A stretch of 64,000 bases of DNA from Rhodoblastus acidophilus (GTDB taxonomy: Bacteria > Pseudomonadota > Alphaproteobacteria > Rhizobiales > Beijerinckiaceae). Position 1 is the stretch's first letter; each line of letters starts with the position of its first letter. The notes under the pieces were generated by a model. The model ran no database searches and had not been told where the DNA came from. It was given only the letters and a program-made list of their open reading frames with translations. Both the position numbers and the translations under genes were made by a program. Positions 17,122 through 24,800 of this stretch are shown here, one piece after another. The stretch lies in contig NZ_FYDG01000001.1 in assembly GCF_900187365.1 (NCBI RefSeq), positions 1-64,000 of the forward strand, written 5' to 3'.

Positions 17122-17457
17122 TCAGTGAGAAAGAATTTCAGGCGCCGCCGCCGGCAGAACGCCGGGCTTGCAAGCAGTGTTGGTGCAGGCGGCGCAGCCT
17201 TCGGCCGGTTTCGCGGCGGCTTTGGCCTCCCCGCATTTGGCTTCGGCGGCTTTGGCTTCAGCGAATTTCGCCTCGGCCGATTTCGGCGCCAGCGGCGAAG
17301 GCGCGTGGCCATGACCGCCGCAGCCGCCGCCAACCAGACGCAAGGGGCCAGCTTCCGGATGCTGCTCGGCCACATGCCGCGCCATGCGCTGCACTTCGAT
17401 CCAGGCCATCATCAAGCCGAGCAGCAGGATGAAGGCGGCGATCAGGGAGACGATCAT
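17122..17457 (-). CDS. Small membrane-anchored Cys/His protein in the rnf operon
   Basis: A 111-residue protein with one N-terminal membrane helix (about 1-24). It continues with a GGGCGGHGH cluster, a low-complexity Ala/Glu/Lys segment made of repeated AEAK-type units, and a C-terminal CAACTNTACKPG motif. It overlaps rnfA by 4 bases and precedes the reductase gene by 8 bp. The layout (one helix, then a CGG motif, then closely spaced cysteines) recalls NqrM, which helps insert iron between the two six-helix subunits of Na+-NQR, close relatives of RnfA and RnfE. I do not recognise it as a named family. The maturation role is an inference. Confidence 0.6.
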   Translation of the reverse strand: MIVSLIAAFILLLGLMMAWIEVQRMARHVAEQHPEAGPLRLVGGGCGGHGHAPSPLAPKSAEAKFAEAKAAEAKCGEAKAAAKPAEGCAACTNTACKPGVLPAAAPEILSH

Positions 17458-18041
17458 GCCCCGCCCCCCAATCCCGCGAAGCCCATGAAGGCCAATGATA
17501 GAACGCCCGCCAGCATCAGCACGAGCACCGTGCCCTGCACCGATTCCGGCACGTCGGCGAGTTCGACGCGCTCACGCACGCTCGCCAGCAGCACCAGAGC
17601 CAAAGTGAAGCCGACGCCGCCGCCAATCGCAAAGGTGATCGACTGCATGAAGTCATAATCGCGCGCGGTCTGGAACAGGGCGACGCCGAGCACGGCGCAA
17701 TTGGTGGTGATCAGCGGAAGATAGATGCCCAACGCCCGAAACAGCGGCGGGTAATTCTTCTTCACATACATTTCAACCAGTTGCACCGCCGAGGCGATCA
17801 CCACGATGTAGCAGATCAGCCGCAGGAACTCCAAATGCGCGAGTCCCAGCACCCAGTTCAGCAGATAGGCGCTGAGCGAGGCGATCACGATGACGAAAGT
17901 GGTGGCGAGGCCGAGGGGGAACGCCACGGAGACGCTGTGGGTGACGCCGAGGAACGGACACATGCCCAGAAACATCGCCAGCACGAAATTGCCGGAGAGG
18001 ATTGTGGTGAGCAGGATCTGCCAGAGAGATTCACGCGCCAT
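17454..18041 (-). CDS. rnfA: Electron transport complex subunit RnfA
   Basis: A 195-residue, six-helix integral membrane subunit. Conserved half-helix motifs GNFVLAMFLGMCPFLGV and LITTNCAVLGVAL each carry the cysteine that ligates the iron or 2Fe-2S centre shared with RnfE. The ATG at 18041 opens MARESLWQILLTT and is preferred over a longer start that would overlap rnfE further; it overlaps the rnfE stop by 11 bases. The gene is part of the continuous rnfCDGEA run. Confidence 0.93.
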   Translation of the reverse strand: MARESLWQILLTTILSGNFVLAMFLGMCPFLGVTHSVSVAFPLGLATTFVIVIASLSAYLLNWVLGLAHLEFLRLICYIVVIASAVQLVEMYVKKNYPPLFRALGIYLPLITTNCAVLGVALFQTARDYDFMQSITFAIGGGVGFTLALVLLASVRERVELADVPESVQGTVLVLMLAGVLSLAFMGFAGLGGGA

Positions 18042-18720
18042 GACAGGCTCCCGAAGTTTCAGCGGCGGCCCGGGCGCGCTCATTCTCCTGCGCGCGCATC
18101 TGGGCGCGACGGCGCACGATGGAGAACAGCAACAGCCAGCCGGCCATCACGAAGAATCCGCCCGGCGGCAGCACCATCACCACCCAGGGCTGGAAGTTCG
18201 GCCCGAACAGCGAGAAGCCGAAGAAGGCCCCGGCGCCGAGAATTTCGCGCACGCCGCCGATCATCACCAGGCTCAGCGTGAAGCCGAGGCCCATGCCGAT
18301 GGCGTTCATCGTCGCCGCCAGCGGCGGATTGCGCGCCGCATGGGCTTCGGCGCGGCCGAGCACCAGGCAGTTGGCCACGATCAGCTGGATGTAGGCGCCG
18401 AGCGCTTCATAGAGGTCGAGGCTGATCGCCTGGATCGCATAGTCGGTGACGGTCACGAAGGTGGCGATGATCACGATATAGGTGGCGATGCGCACCTCTT
18501 TCGGGATCAGTTTGCGCAAGGCCGAGACCAGAAAGCACGAGGCCGCGAGCACGAAAGTGGTGGCGACGCCCATCGACAGCGAATTGACCGCCGAGACCGT
18601 GACGGCCAGCGTCGGGCACATGCCCAGCACCATCACGAACACCGGGTTGCGCTTCCACAGCCCTTCCGTGAACTCCTCCCAGGTGCTGGGCGGAGCCAAC
18701 AGGGGAGACGACTCGCTCAT
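18031..18720 (-). CDS. rnfE: Electron transport complex subunit RnfE
   Basis: A 229-residue membrane subunit homologous to RnfA with inverted topology. It contains FVMVLGMCPTLAVTVSAVN and IVANCLVLGRAEAHA, the paired cysteine motifs of the metal centre between RnfA and RnfE. The GRAEAHA continuation is typical for RnfE/NqrD and distinguishes it from RnfA. The ATG overlaps the rnfG stop by 4 bases. The C-terminal tail is charged and short. Confidence 0.93.
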   Translation of the reverse strand: MSESSPLLAPPSTWEEFTEGLWKRNPVFVMVLGMCPTLAVTVSAVNSLSMGVATTFVLAASCFLVSALRKLIPKEVRIATYIVIIATFVTVTDYAIQAISLDLYEALGAYIQLIVANCLVLGRAEAHAARNPPLAATMNAIGMGLGFTLSLVMIGGVREILGAGAFFGFSLFGPNFQPWVVMVLPPGGFFVMAGWLLLFSIVRRRAQMRAQENERARAAAETSGACHGA

Positions 18721-19418
18721 TGCTTCTCCAATCGGTCGATTTTGGGAACGAGGCGCGGCAGCAGGATTTGCGCCGCGTCGTTGATGCCCTTGCCCACGGC
18801 GCGCGAGGTGACGGTCGAGCCGGAAATGGCGTCGATCTGCCAGCCTTGAGCCTTCGTGCCGTGCTTGACCACCTTGACCTCGTTGGCGAGGCCGGCCAGA
18901 TCCTCGGTCAGCTTGACGTCCAGCGCCTTGAAATTGGCCAGGAAGTCCTTGTCGGTGATGATCTTGTCGCCGATGCCGGGCGTCTCGCGCATGGAGACGA
19001 CGCCAAAGCCGACGATGCACTGGCAGGCCTTGCGATAGCCGAACATCACGCGCACCGTGTCGGCGTAGCCCTTGGCGGCGCCTTCCGCCGCCACGCCGTC
19101 GAGATGGCCGTTGGCGTCGTAGGCGGCGTAGAACCGAACGGCGCCGGTCGGCGGATCGCCCTCTCCGGCCGGAACCACGTCGCCATTGGCCAGCGCCAGC
19201 CAGGGTTTGACGGACTTGGCGTCCGGCAGCACCTTGATCACCGCGCGTTCGGAGGCGAGCCGGCGGTTGTCCTTGGCGCGGTCGAGCGTCAGCAGATAGC
19301 TGCCGACGATGATCAGGCCGCAGATGGCGGAAACGACGCTCAGGGCGCGCAGCAGGGTGAAGGTCGGCGTCGCATGGGCCGCTGCATCAACCTGCGGGGT
19401 GTTGTCCGACGCGCTCAC
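18717..19418 (-). CDS. rnfG: Electron transport complex subunit RnfG (FMN-binding)
   Basis: A 233-residue subunit with one N-terminal membrane helix (about 24-46) and a periplasmic FMN-binding domain. The motif ISGSTVTSRAVG contains the SGxTxT threonine that receives FMN from ApbE. ETPGIGDKI is a second family landmark. The start is GTG, in a GTGA overlap with the rnfD stop, and is supported by AAGGAG nine bases upstream. An insertion around YRKACQCIVGF contains two cysteines, which is not typical in the RnfG proteins I know. Confidence 0.9.
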   Translation of the reverse strand: MSASDNTPQVDAAAHATPTFTLLRALSVVSAICGLIIVGSYLLTLDRAKDNRRLASERAVIKVLPDAKSVKPWLALANGDVVPAGEGDPPTGAVRFYAAYDANGHLDGVAAEGAAKGYADTVRVMFGYRKACQCIVGFGVVSMRETPGIGDKIITDKDFLANFKALDVKLTEDLAGLANEVKVVKHGTKAQGWQIDAISGSTVTSRAVGKGINDAAQILLPRLVPKIDRLEKQ

Positions 19419-20458
19419 GCTCTCGTCTCCTTGGTCGGTTCCGTGCCGAACGCTTTCGGCTGGGTGATCCGTTCGATCATCGGCGTCGCGGCGTTGCCGA
19501 TCAGGATGGCGTACATGACGCCCTCCGGCAGCCCGCCGGAATAGCGGATGATCACCGTCAGCGCGCCGATCAGCGCGCCATAGAGCCACATGCCGAGCGG
19601 CGTCACCGGCGAGGTCACCATGTCGGTCGCCATATAGACCGCGCCCAGCATCAGGCCGCCCGAGAACAGCACGAAGCCGGGATCGGGGAAGTGCTGCGGG
19701 TTGAGCGGATAGAGCGCAGCGGCGAGCAGCGCGGCGCTGCCGAGCACGGCGACGGGAATGCGCCAGTCGAGATAGCCGCGATAGGCAAGGTACAGGCCGC
19801 AAGCGAGGATCAGCAGCGGCGACGGGCCGACCGGCAGATGACCCGACAGCGACGTCAGCAGGTCCCAGTTGCTGGCGATCACGCCCTCGAACTTCCACCG
19901 CGCCAGCGGCGTTGCGCCGCTCACGCCGTCGATGTTCAAACCGGCCACCCAGGAGGCGGTGTCGGCCGGCGTCATGAACGGCAGCGCCAGGCTCGACGGA
20001 ATGAAGTCGGTGAAGCGGTCGGGCAGGAACGAGGGGGTGTAGGTGGCGATGGCGGTCGGGAACGCCGCCTGCGCGAAGCCGCGTCCCACCAACGCCGGAT
20101 TGAACAGATTATGGCCGATGCCGCCGAAAATGGCCTTGCCCAGACCGATGGCGACGAAGCCGGCCATCGCGCCCATCCACAGCGGAAAGCCCGGCGGCAG
20201 GGTCAGCGCGAGCAGAAGCCCGGTGATGGTCGCCGACCAGTCGCCGAGATCGCCCGACTGCCGGCCGAGACGCAGGAAGAACTCTTCCGCCGCGAGACAG
20301 GCGCAGGTGACGACCACCAGCGAGGCCAAAGCGGACACGCCATATTGCCAGACATAGAAGCCGCAAATGGGCAGAAGCGACCACACGACATTGCGCATGA
20401 TCTTGACCACGCCAGCGTCGTCCTTGATGTGTGGCGCGGAACGAATTTCAACGGTCAT
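19415..20458 (-). CDS. rnfD: Electron transport complex subunit RnfD (FMN-binding)
   Basis: A 347-residue polytopic membrane subunit with about nine to ten helices. The motif DGVSGATPLARWK carries the threonine for covalent FMN attachment. GGIGHNLFNPALVGRGF and FSGGLMLGAVYMATDMVTSP are strongly conserved RnfD/NqrB blocks. The start overlaps the rnfC stop (ATGA). Together with RnfG, RnfA and RnfE it forms the membrane ion-pumping part of the complex. Whether H+ or Na+ is moved cannot be read from the sequence by eye. Confidence 0.93.
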   Translation of the reverse strand: MTVEIRSAPHIKDDAGVVKIMRNVVWSLLPICGFYVWQYGVSALASLVVVTCACLAAEEFFLRLGRQSGDLGDWSATITGLLLALTLPPGFPLWMGAMAGFVAIGLGKAIFGGIGHNLFNPALVGRGFAQAAFPTAIATYTPSFLPDRFTDFIPSSLALPFMTPADTASWVAGLNIDGVSGATPLARWKFEGVIASNWDLLTSLSGHLPVGPSPLLILACGLYLAYRGYLDWRIPVAVLGSAALLAAALYPLNPQHFPDPGFVLFSGGLMLGAVYMATDMVTSPVTPLGMWLYGALIGALTVIIRYSGGLPEGVMYAILIGNAATPMIERITQPKAFGTEPTKETRA

Positions 20459-21804
20459 GCCGCCTTCTCCGGCTTGCCGCGCAGCACCTGTTTGGCCACG
20501 CGGAACTGCTGCACCAGCGGAATGTTCGCCGGGCAGACGTAAGAGCAGGTGCCGCATTCGAAGCAGGCGCCCAGGCGATAAGTGTCCGCCATCGTGTCAT
20601 ACTGGCGCTTGGCCGCGAGCATGCCGAGGGTGGAGGGATTGAGGCCCATCGGGCAACTCTCGATGCACTTGCCGCACTTGATGCACGGGAAGCTCTTTTT
20701 CGCCGACGGCGCCGCGAGCTCGCGGGCGCGGAAGACGAGAATGCCCGAGACGCCCTTGGTGATCGGGGCGTCGAGGCAGGCCACCGCCTGCCCCATCATC
20801 GGCCCGCCATAGATCACCTCGATGGCCTCCTGCGGCGCGCCGACGTAATCGAGCAGGAAGCGCAGCGGCGTTCCCATCGGGACCAGATAATTGCCGGGCC
20901 GCTCGACGGCGGTGCCGGCGACCGTGATGACGCGCTCGATAAAGCCGCGTCCGCGCGGGGCCAGCGCGCCCATATAGGCGAGCGTGGCCACGTTCTGCAC
21001 ATAGGCGCCGACCGAATAGGAGCGCGCGTCCGGCGGCACCTCGCGGTTGAGCAGCGTCTTGATCAGCATTTCGCCCGCGCCCTGCGGATATTTGGTCGGC
21101 ACGGCCTCGACCGTGACCTCGCCGCTGGCGGGCAGCGCGGCGCGCAGCGCCTCGACGGCGTCGGGCTTGTTGTCCTCGACGCCGATAATGGCGCGGGGAT
21201 TGCCGAGCAGCCGCCGCGACATTTCAATGCCGATCATGATGTCGCGGGCGCGCTCGACCATGATGCGATGGTCGCTGGTGAGGTAGGGCTCGCATTCGCA
21301 GCCGTTGACCACCAGCGTGTCGACCGGGAATTCCTTCGGCACTTTGAGCTTGGCGTGGGTCGGGAACACGCCGCCGCCCAAACCGACGATGCCGGTGCGC
21401 TGCACCGCCGCGATCACGCCGGAATCGTCGAGAGCCGCGAGATCTTGCGGCTCCTCCCATTCCACCGCCTGGGTGGAGCCGGCGTGCGCCTTGATGACGA
21501 CCGATTCGGTCCAGACGCCGGTGGAGGTCGGGTTGAGGCGGATCGCCTCAACCGTTCCGCTGACCGGCGCATGGTGCGGCACCGACACGAAGCCGTCGGC
21601 CTCCGCCAGCGGCTGGCCGCGCACCACGTCCTGGCCGACCTTGACGAGCGGCTTGGCCGGGCGCCCGACATTTTGCGACAGCGGCACGATCAGGCGCGGC
21701 GCGAACGGCAATCGCGTAATCGGCTGATGCGCCGTGCCCTTGTGCTCAGGCGGATGAATGCCGCGGGCGAACGCCTCGCCGCGAAGAAAGGTGAAAAGTT
21801 TCAT
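20455..21804 (-). CDS. rnfC: Electron transport complex subunit RnfC
   Basis: A 449-residue peripheral subunit that binds FMN and NADH/NAD+ and links RnfB to the NAD pool. The N-terminal barrel-like region includes GIHPPEHKG. The flavin/NADH region has GIVGLGGGVFPTHAKL and VNGCECEPYLTSDHR. Two 4Fe-4S motifs, CIKCGKCIESCP and CFECGTCSYVCP, lie near the C-terminus (about residues 370-425). Its length matches the short anaerobe-type RnfC, without the long repeat tail of E. coli RsxC. It starts 7 bp after the nifJ stop. Confidence 0.94.
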   Translation of the reverse strand: MKLFTFLRGEAFARGIHPPEHKGTAHQPITRLPFAPRLIVPLSQNVGRPAKPLVKVGQDVVRGQPLAEADGFVSVPHHAPVSGTVEAIRLNPTSTGVWTESVVIKAHAGSTQAVEWEEPQDLAALDDSGVIAAVQRTGIVGLGGGVFPTHAKLKVPKEFPVDTLVVNGCECEPYLTSDHRIMVERARDIMIGIEMSRRLLGNPRAIIGVEDNKPDAVEALRAALPASGEVTVEAVPTKYPQGAGEMLIKTLLNREVPPDARSYSVGAYVQNVATLAYMGALAPRGRGFIERVITVAGTAVERPGNYLVPMGTPLRFLLDYVGAPQEAIEVIYGGPMMGQAVACLDAPITKGVSGILVFRARELAAPSAKKSFPCIKCGKCIESCPMGLNPSTLGMLAAKRQYDTMADTYRLGACFECGTCSYVCPANIPLVQQFRVAKQVLRGKPEKAA

Positions 21805-21811
21805 CGCGCCC

Positions 21812-24800
21812 TCAATTGTACTTCTTCGCGCGGTTGATCAGCTTGTCCAGCTTGGGCTCCTGCTCCCAGGGCATACCGGGATGCAGACACTCGGCCGGGC
21901 ACTTTTCCGCGCTCTTCACAATGTCGCTGAACTTGTTCCCCTTGGGGTCCTTCACGGTGACCTGCTTGGAGGCGTTGTAGACGAACACGCCCGGCGCCTG
22001 ATCGATGCACTCGCCGCAGGCGGTGCAATCGGGCGAATCCACCCAGACCGGCTCATAGTCCGGCAGGGGAATTTCGACGCTGGAGGCGGCGGCCTTCGCC
22101 TTGGCGGCCGGCTTGGCCGGAGCGGCGGGCTTCGCCGCCTCGACCGGCTTGGCCGCCTCGGCAGGCTTCGCCACCTCGACGGGCTTGGGCGCTTCAATGG
22201 GCTTGGGCGCTTCGACGGGCTTGGCGGCCTCGACGGGCTTGACCGGTTCCGCGGCGGCGGGCGCCGTCACCGGAGCGGCGGCGAGCGTCGCGGCCAGTCC
22301 GGCCAGCGTCGAGGGAATCGGCGCCGGAGCCGCAGGCGCGGCGGCGACGGGAGCCGGAGCAGGCGTCGCGGGGACCGGAGCCGGCGCCACAGGCGCAGCG
22401 GCCTTGGCTTCGGCGACGGCGGCGGCGACCGCTTCGGCCTGAGCGGCGGCGAAGCTGGCTTCCAGCTCCTCGCGCACCTCCTCGCGAACTTGCGCCTCGA
22501 TCGCGGCGGCGTCGACCGGCTGGGCGACGACGTCCTTGAGCTGACGCCAGAACTGCATCCGCTCCTCGCAGGAATTCACCAATTCCTGCGACACGATCAG
22601 CCGCATCAAACGGCCCTTGGCGTCGGTCGCCCAGATATACGGGAAGCGGCCGTTGCGCTCGTCGGCGGGCAGATCCAGCAACTCGGCCAGCGGCAGCATG
22701 GCGTCGTTCCAGGTCTCCGGCGGCGCCTTGCGGAAGTTCTTGGAGAAGCGCGCTTCCGTCGCCGCGAAATCGGCGAAGGTCACCGGCAGGTCGAGCGTGG
22801 CCTTCGCGCCCTTCTCGTCGACATATTGCAAGGAATAGGTCGGCCAGTCCTGATCCAGCGCCGGGTTGCCTTCCAGGCTGGCGCAGGCGGAGAATTCCAC
22901 GCCGGCGTCCGGATCGTAGCGGAACAGCGGATAGGCGCGGCTTTCCACCGCAAGCTTGCTCTGGGACACCGTGCGGTCGTCGCCGACGCCATGTTCGGGC
23001 GGGCACACCGCATAGATGTTGAACAGGGCCGGCCGGCGCGAGTTCAAACCGTCGATATAGCCTTCCAGCAGGTGCGACACATGGGCGACCGTGGACTGCA
23101 GCACGAAGCTGCTGCGGTGCGCCATGCCGATCAGGCTGATTTCCTTGCGGATTTCGCTCTTGCCGTGACGCGCCGCGCCATAGGGCGCCATATCCGACAC
23201 CTGGGCGATGAAGCCCGAGGTGCAGGCCTGGCCGCCGGTATTGGAATAGACTTGCGTGTCCACCACCAGCACCTTGATCGGCTTGCCGGCCATCATCATG
23301 CGCGACAGGTTCTGGAAGCCGATGTCATACATGGCGCCGTCGCCGCCGAGGCTGACCACCGGCGGGCACAAGGCCCATTCGTCGTCGGAGAACTGCTCGT
23401 AGGTGAAGCGGTTGAAGAAGGCGCGGTCGCGCTCCTCGACGAAATCGCCCTTCAGCTCCATCTCGGCCATGCGGACGATCTTGAAGCCCTCGGCCATCTT
23501 GGCCATGTGGCCTTCGAACAGGCCCATCGCGACCGACGGCGAGTCCTGGAACAGATGCGAGGTCCAGGGGAACGGATAGGGATGGTACGGATAGGTGCTG
23601 CCCCACACGGACGTGCAGCCGGTGGAGTTGACCATGCCCATATTGGCGCGGCCGCGACGGGTCGGGCCTTCGACATAGCGCCAGCGCAGATCCTTCAACG
23701 CTTCCAGCAATTGCGCGCAACGCTTGACCCAGTTCGGATCGAGCGGCTGCGACGGCTTGCCGTCATTGAGCTTGGAGGCCAGCGACGACAGGGTGAGATC
23801 GTGCGGGGCCGAGGAATCCACCGCGCGGGCGACCGCGCTCGCGTCCGACAGATCCACCGCCTTGGCGAGGCTCAGCCGCACATGCTGCTCCAGCTTCTGG
23901 ATCAGGCCGTCGAGTTTGCCGATAAAGGCTTTGACGCGCGGCTGCATCAGCGCGGAAACCGTGCTGGTGAACAGGTGGATCGCGGTCTTCTCGCCGCAGC
24001 CAAGGCAGGCGCCGTCGCCGCAGGTCATGGCGTTGTAATTGGTCTTGTCGAGCAGCAGCGTGTCGAGCGCGCCGATCTTCTCATCAAGATCCTCGATGCG
24101 GCTGTATTCCTTGCCGGTGGTCGGCAGGTCGAGCCAAAAACTCCAGTCGCGGCGCAGCGCGGCGACGCTGTCGTCGGTCTGCGTCACCATTTTCAGCGCA
24201 TTGTCGTCGCAGACGTCCACGCACAGAGCGCAGGCCTTGCAGGTCAGCGGATTGACCGTGATGGAGAACAGGCCGCCGCCGCCGCCCTTCTTTTCCTTCG
24301 AACTCCAGTACGGCTTGGTCGCGGAGAAGGCGAAGGTTCCGATCTCGGCCTTGAGCAGGTCGAATTCGGCGGCGAGCGCGGCGCGCTCGGCTTCCGGCGC
24401 CTCGGCGACCGTGGCTTCAAAAGCCTTGTCGATCAATGGACGCACGGCGACGCCGTCATTGGGGCCGACCAAACCGCGCAGCTTCTTCTCGGCGCCGCGC
24501 AGGGCGCGCCGCAGCAATTTGGTGGGCGTGCCCGCGCGCTCGACGCGCGCCAGCGCGGCGTTGAACACTTCGCTGACCGAATTGACCAGGCCGGGAATCG
24601 CGCTGTCGGGGCAGACCGTGTAGCACTTGCCGCAGGCCGTGCAGTTTTCGGCGACCCATTCCGGATGCTCGAAGCGGATGCCGGTCATGTCGCGGAACAT
24701 GCCGGACGCCGCCGGGATCAGCGAGGCGCCGATGAACGGATCGAGCAGATTGTCGTTGCCCTTGCCGGTGGCGTAGAAATGGCCGGTCTGCTCCCAGAAG

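Noticed and set aside
22080-22260. Tandem repeat array in DNA as a possible CRISPR or minisatellite
   Set aside because: The repetition is the coding sequence of the Lys-Pro-Val-Glu-Ala linker of NifJ, with no spacers.
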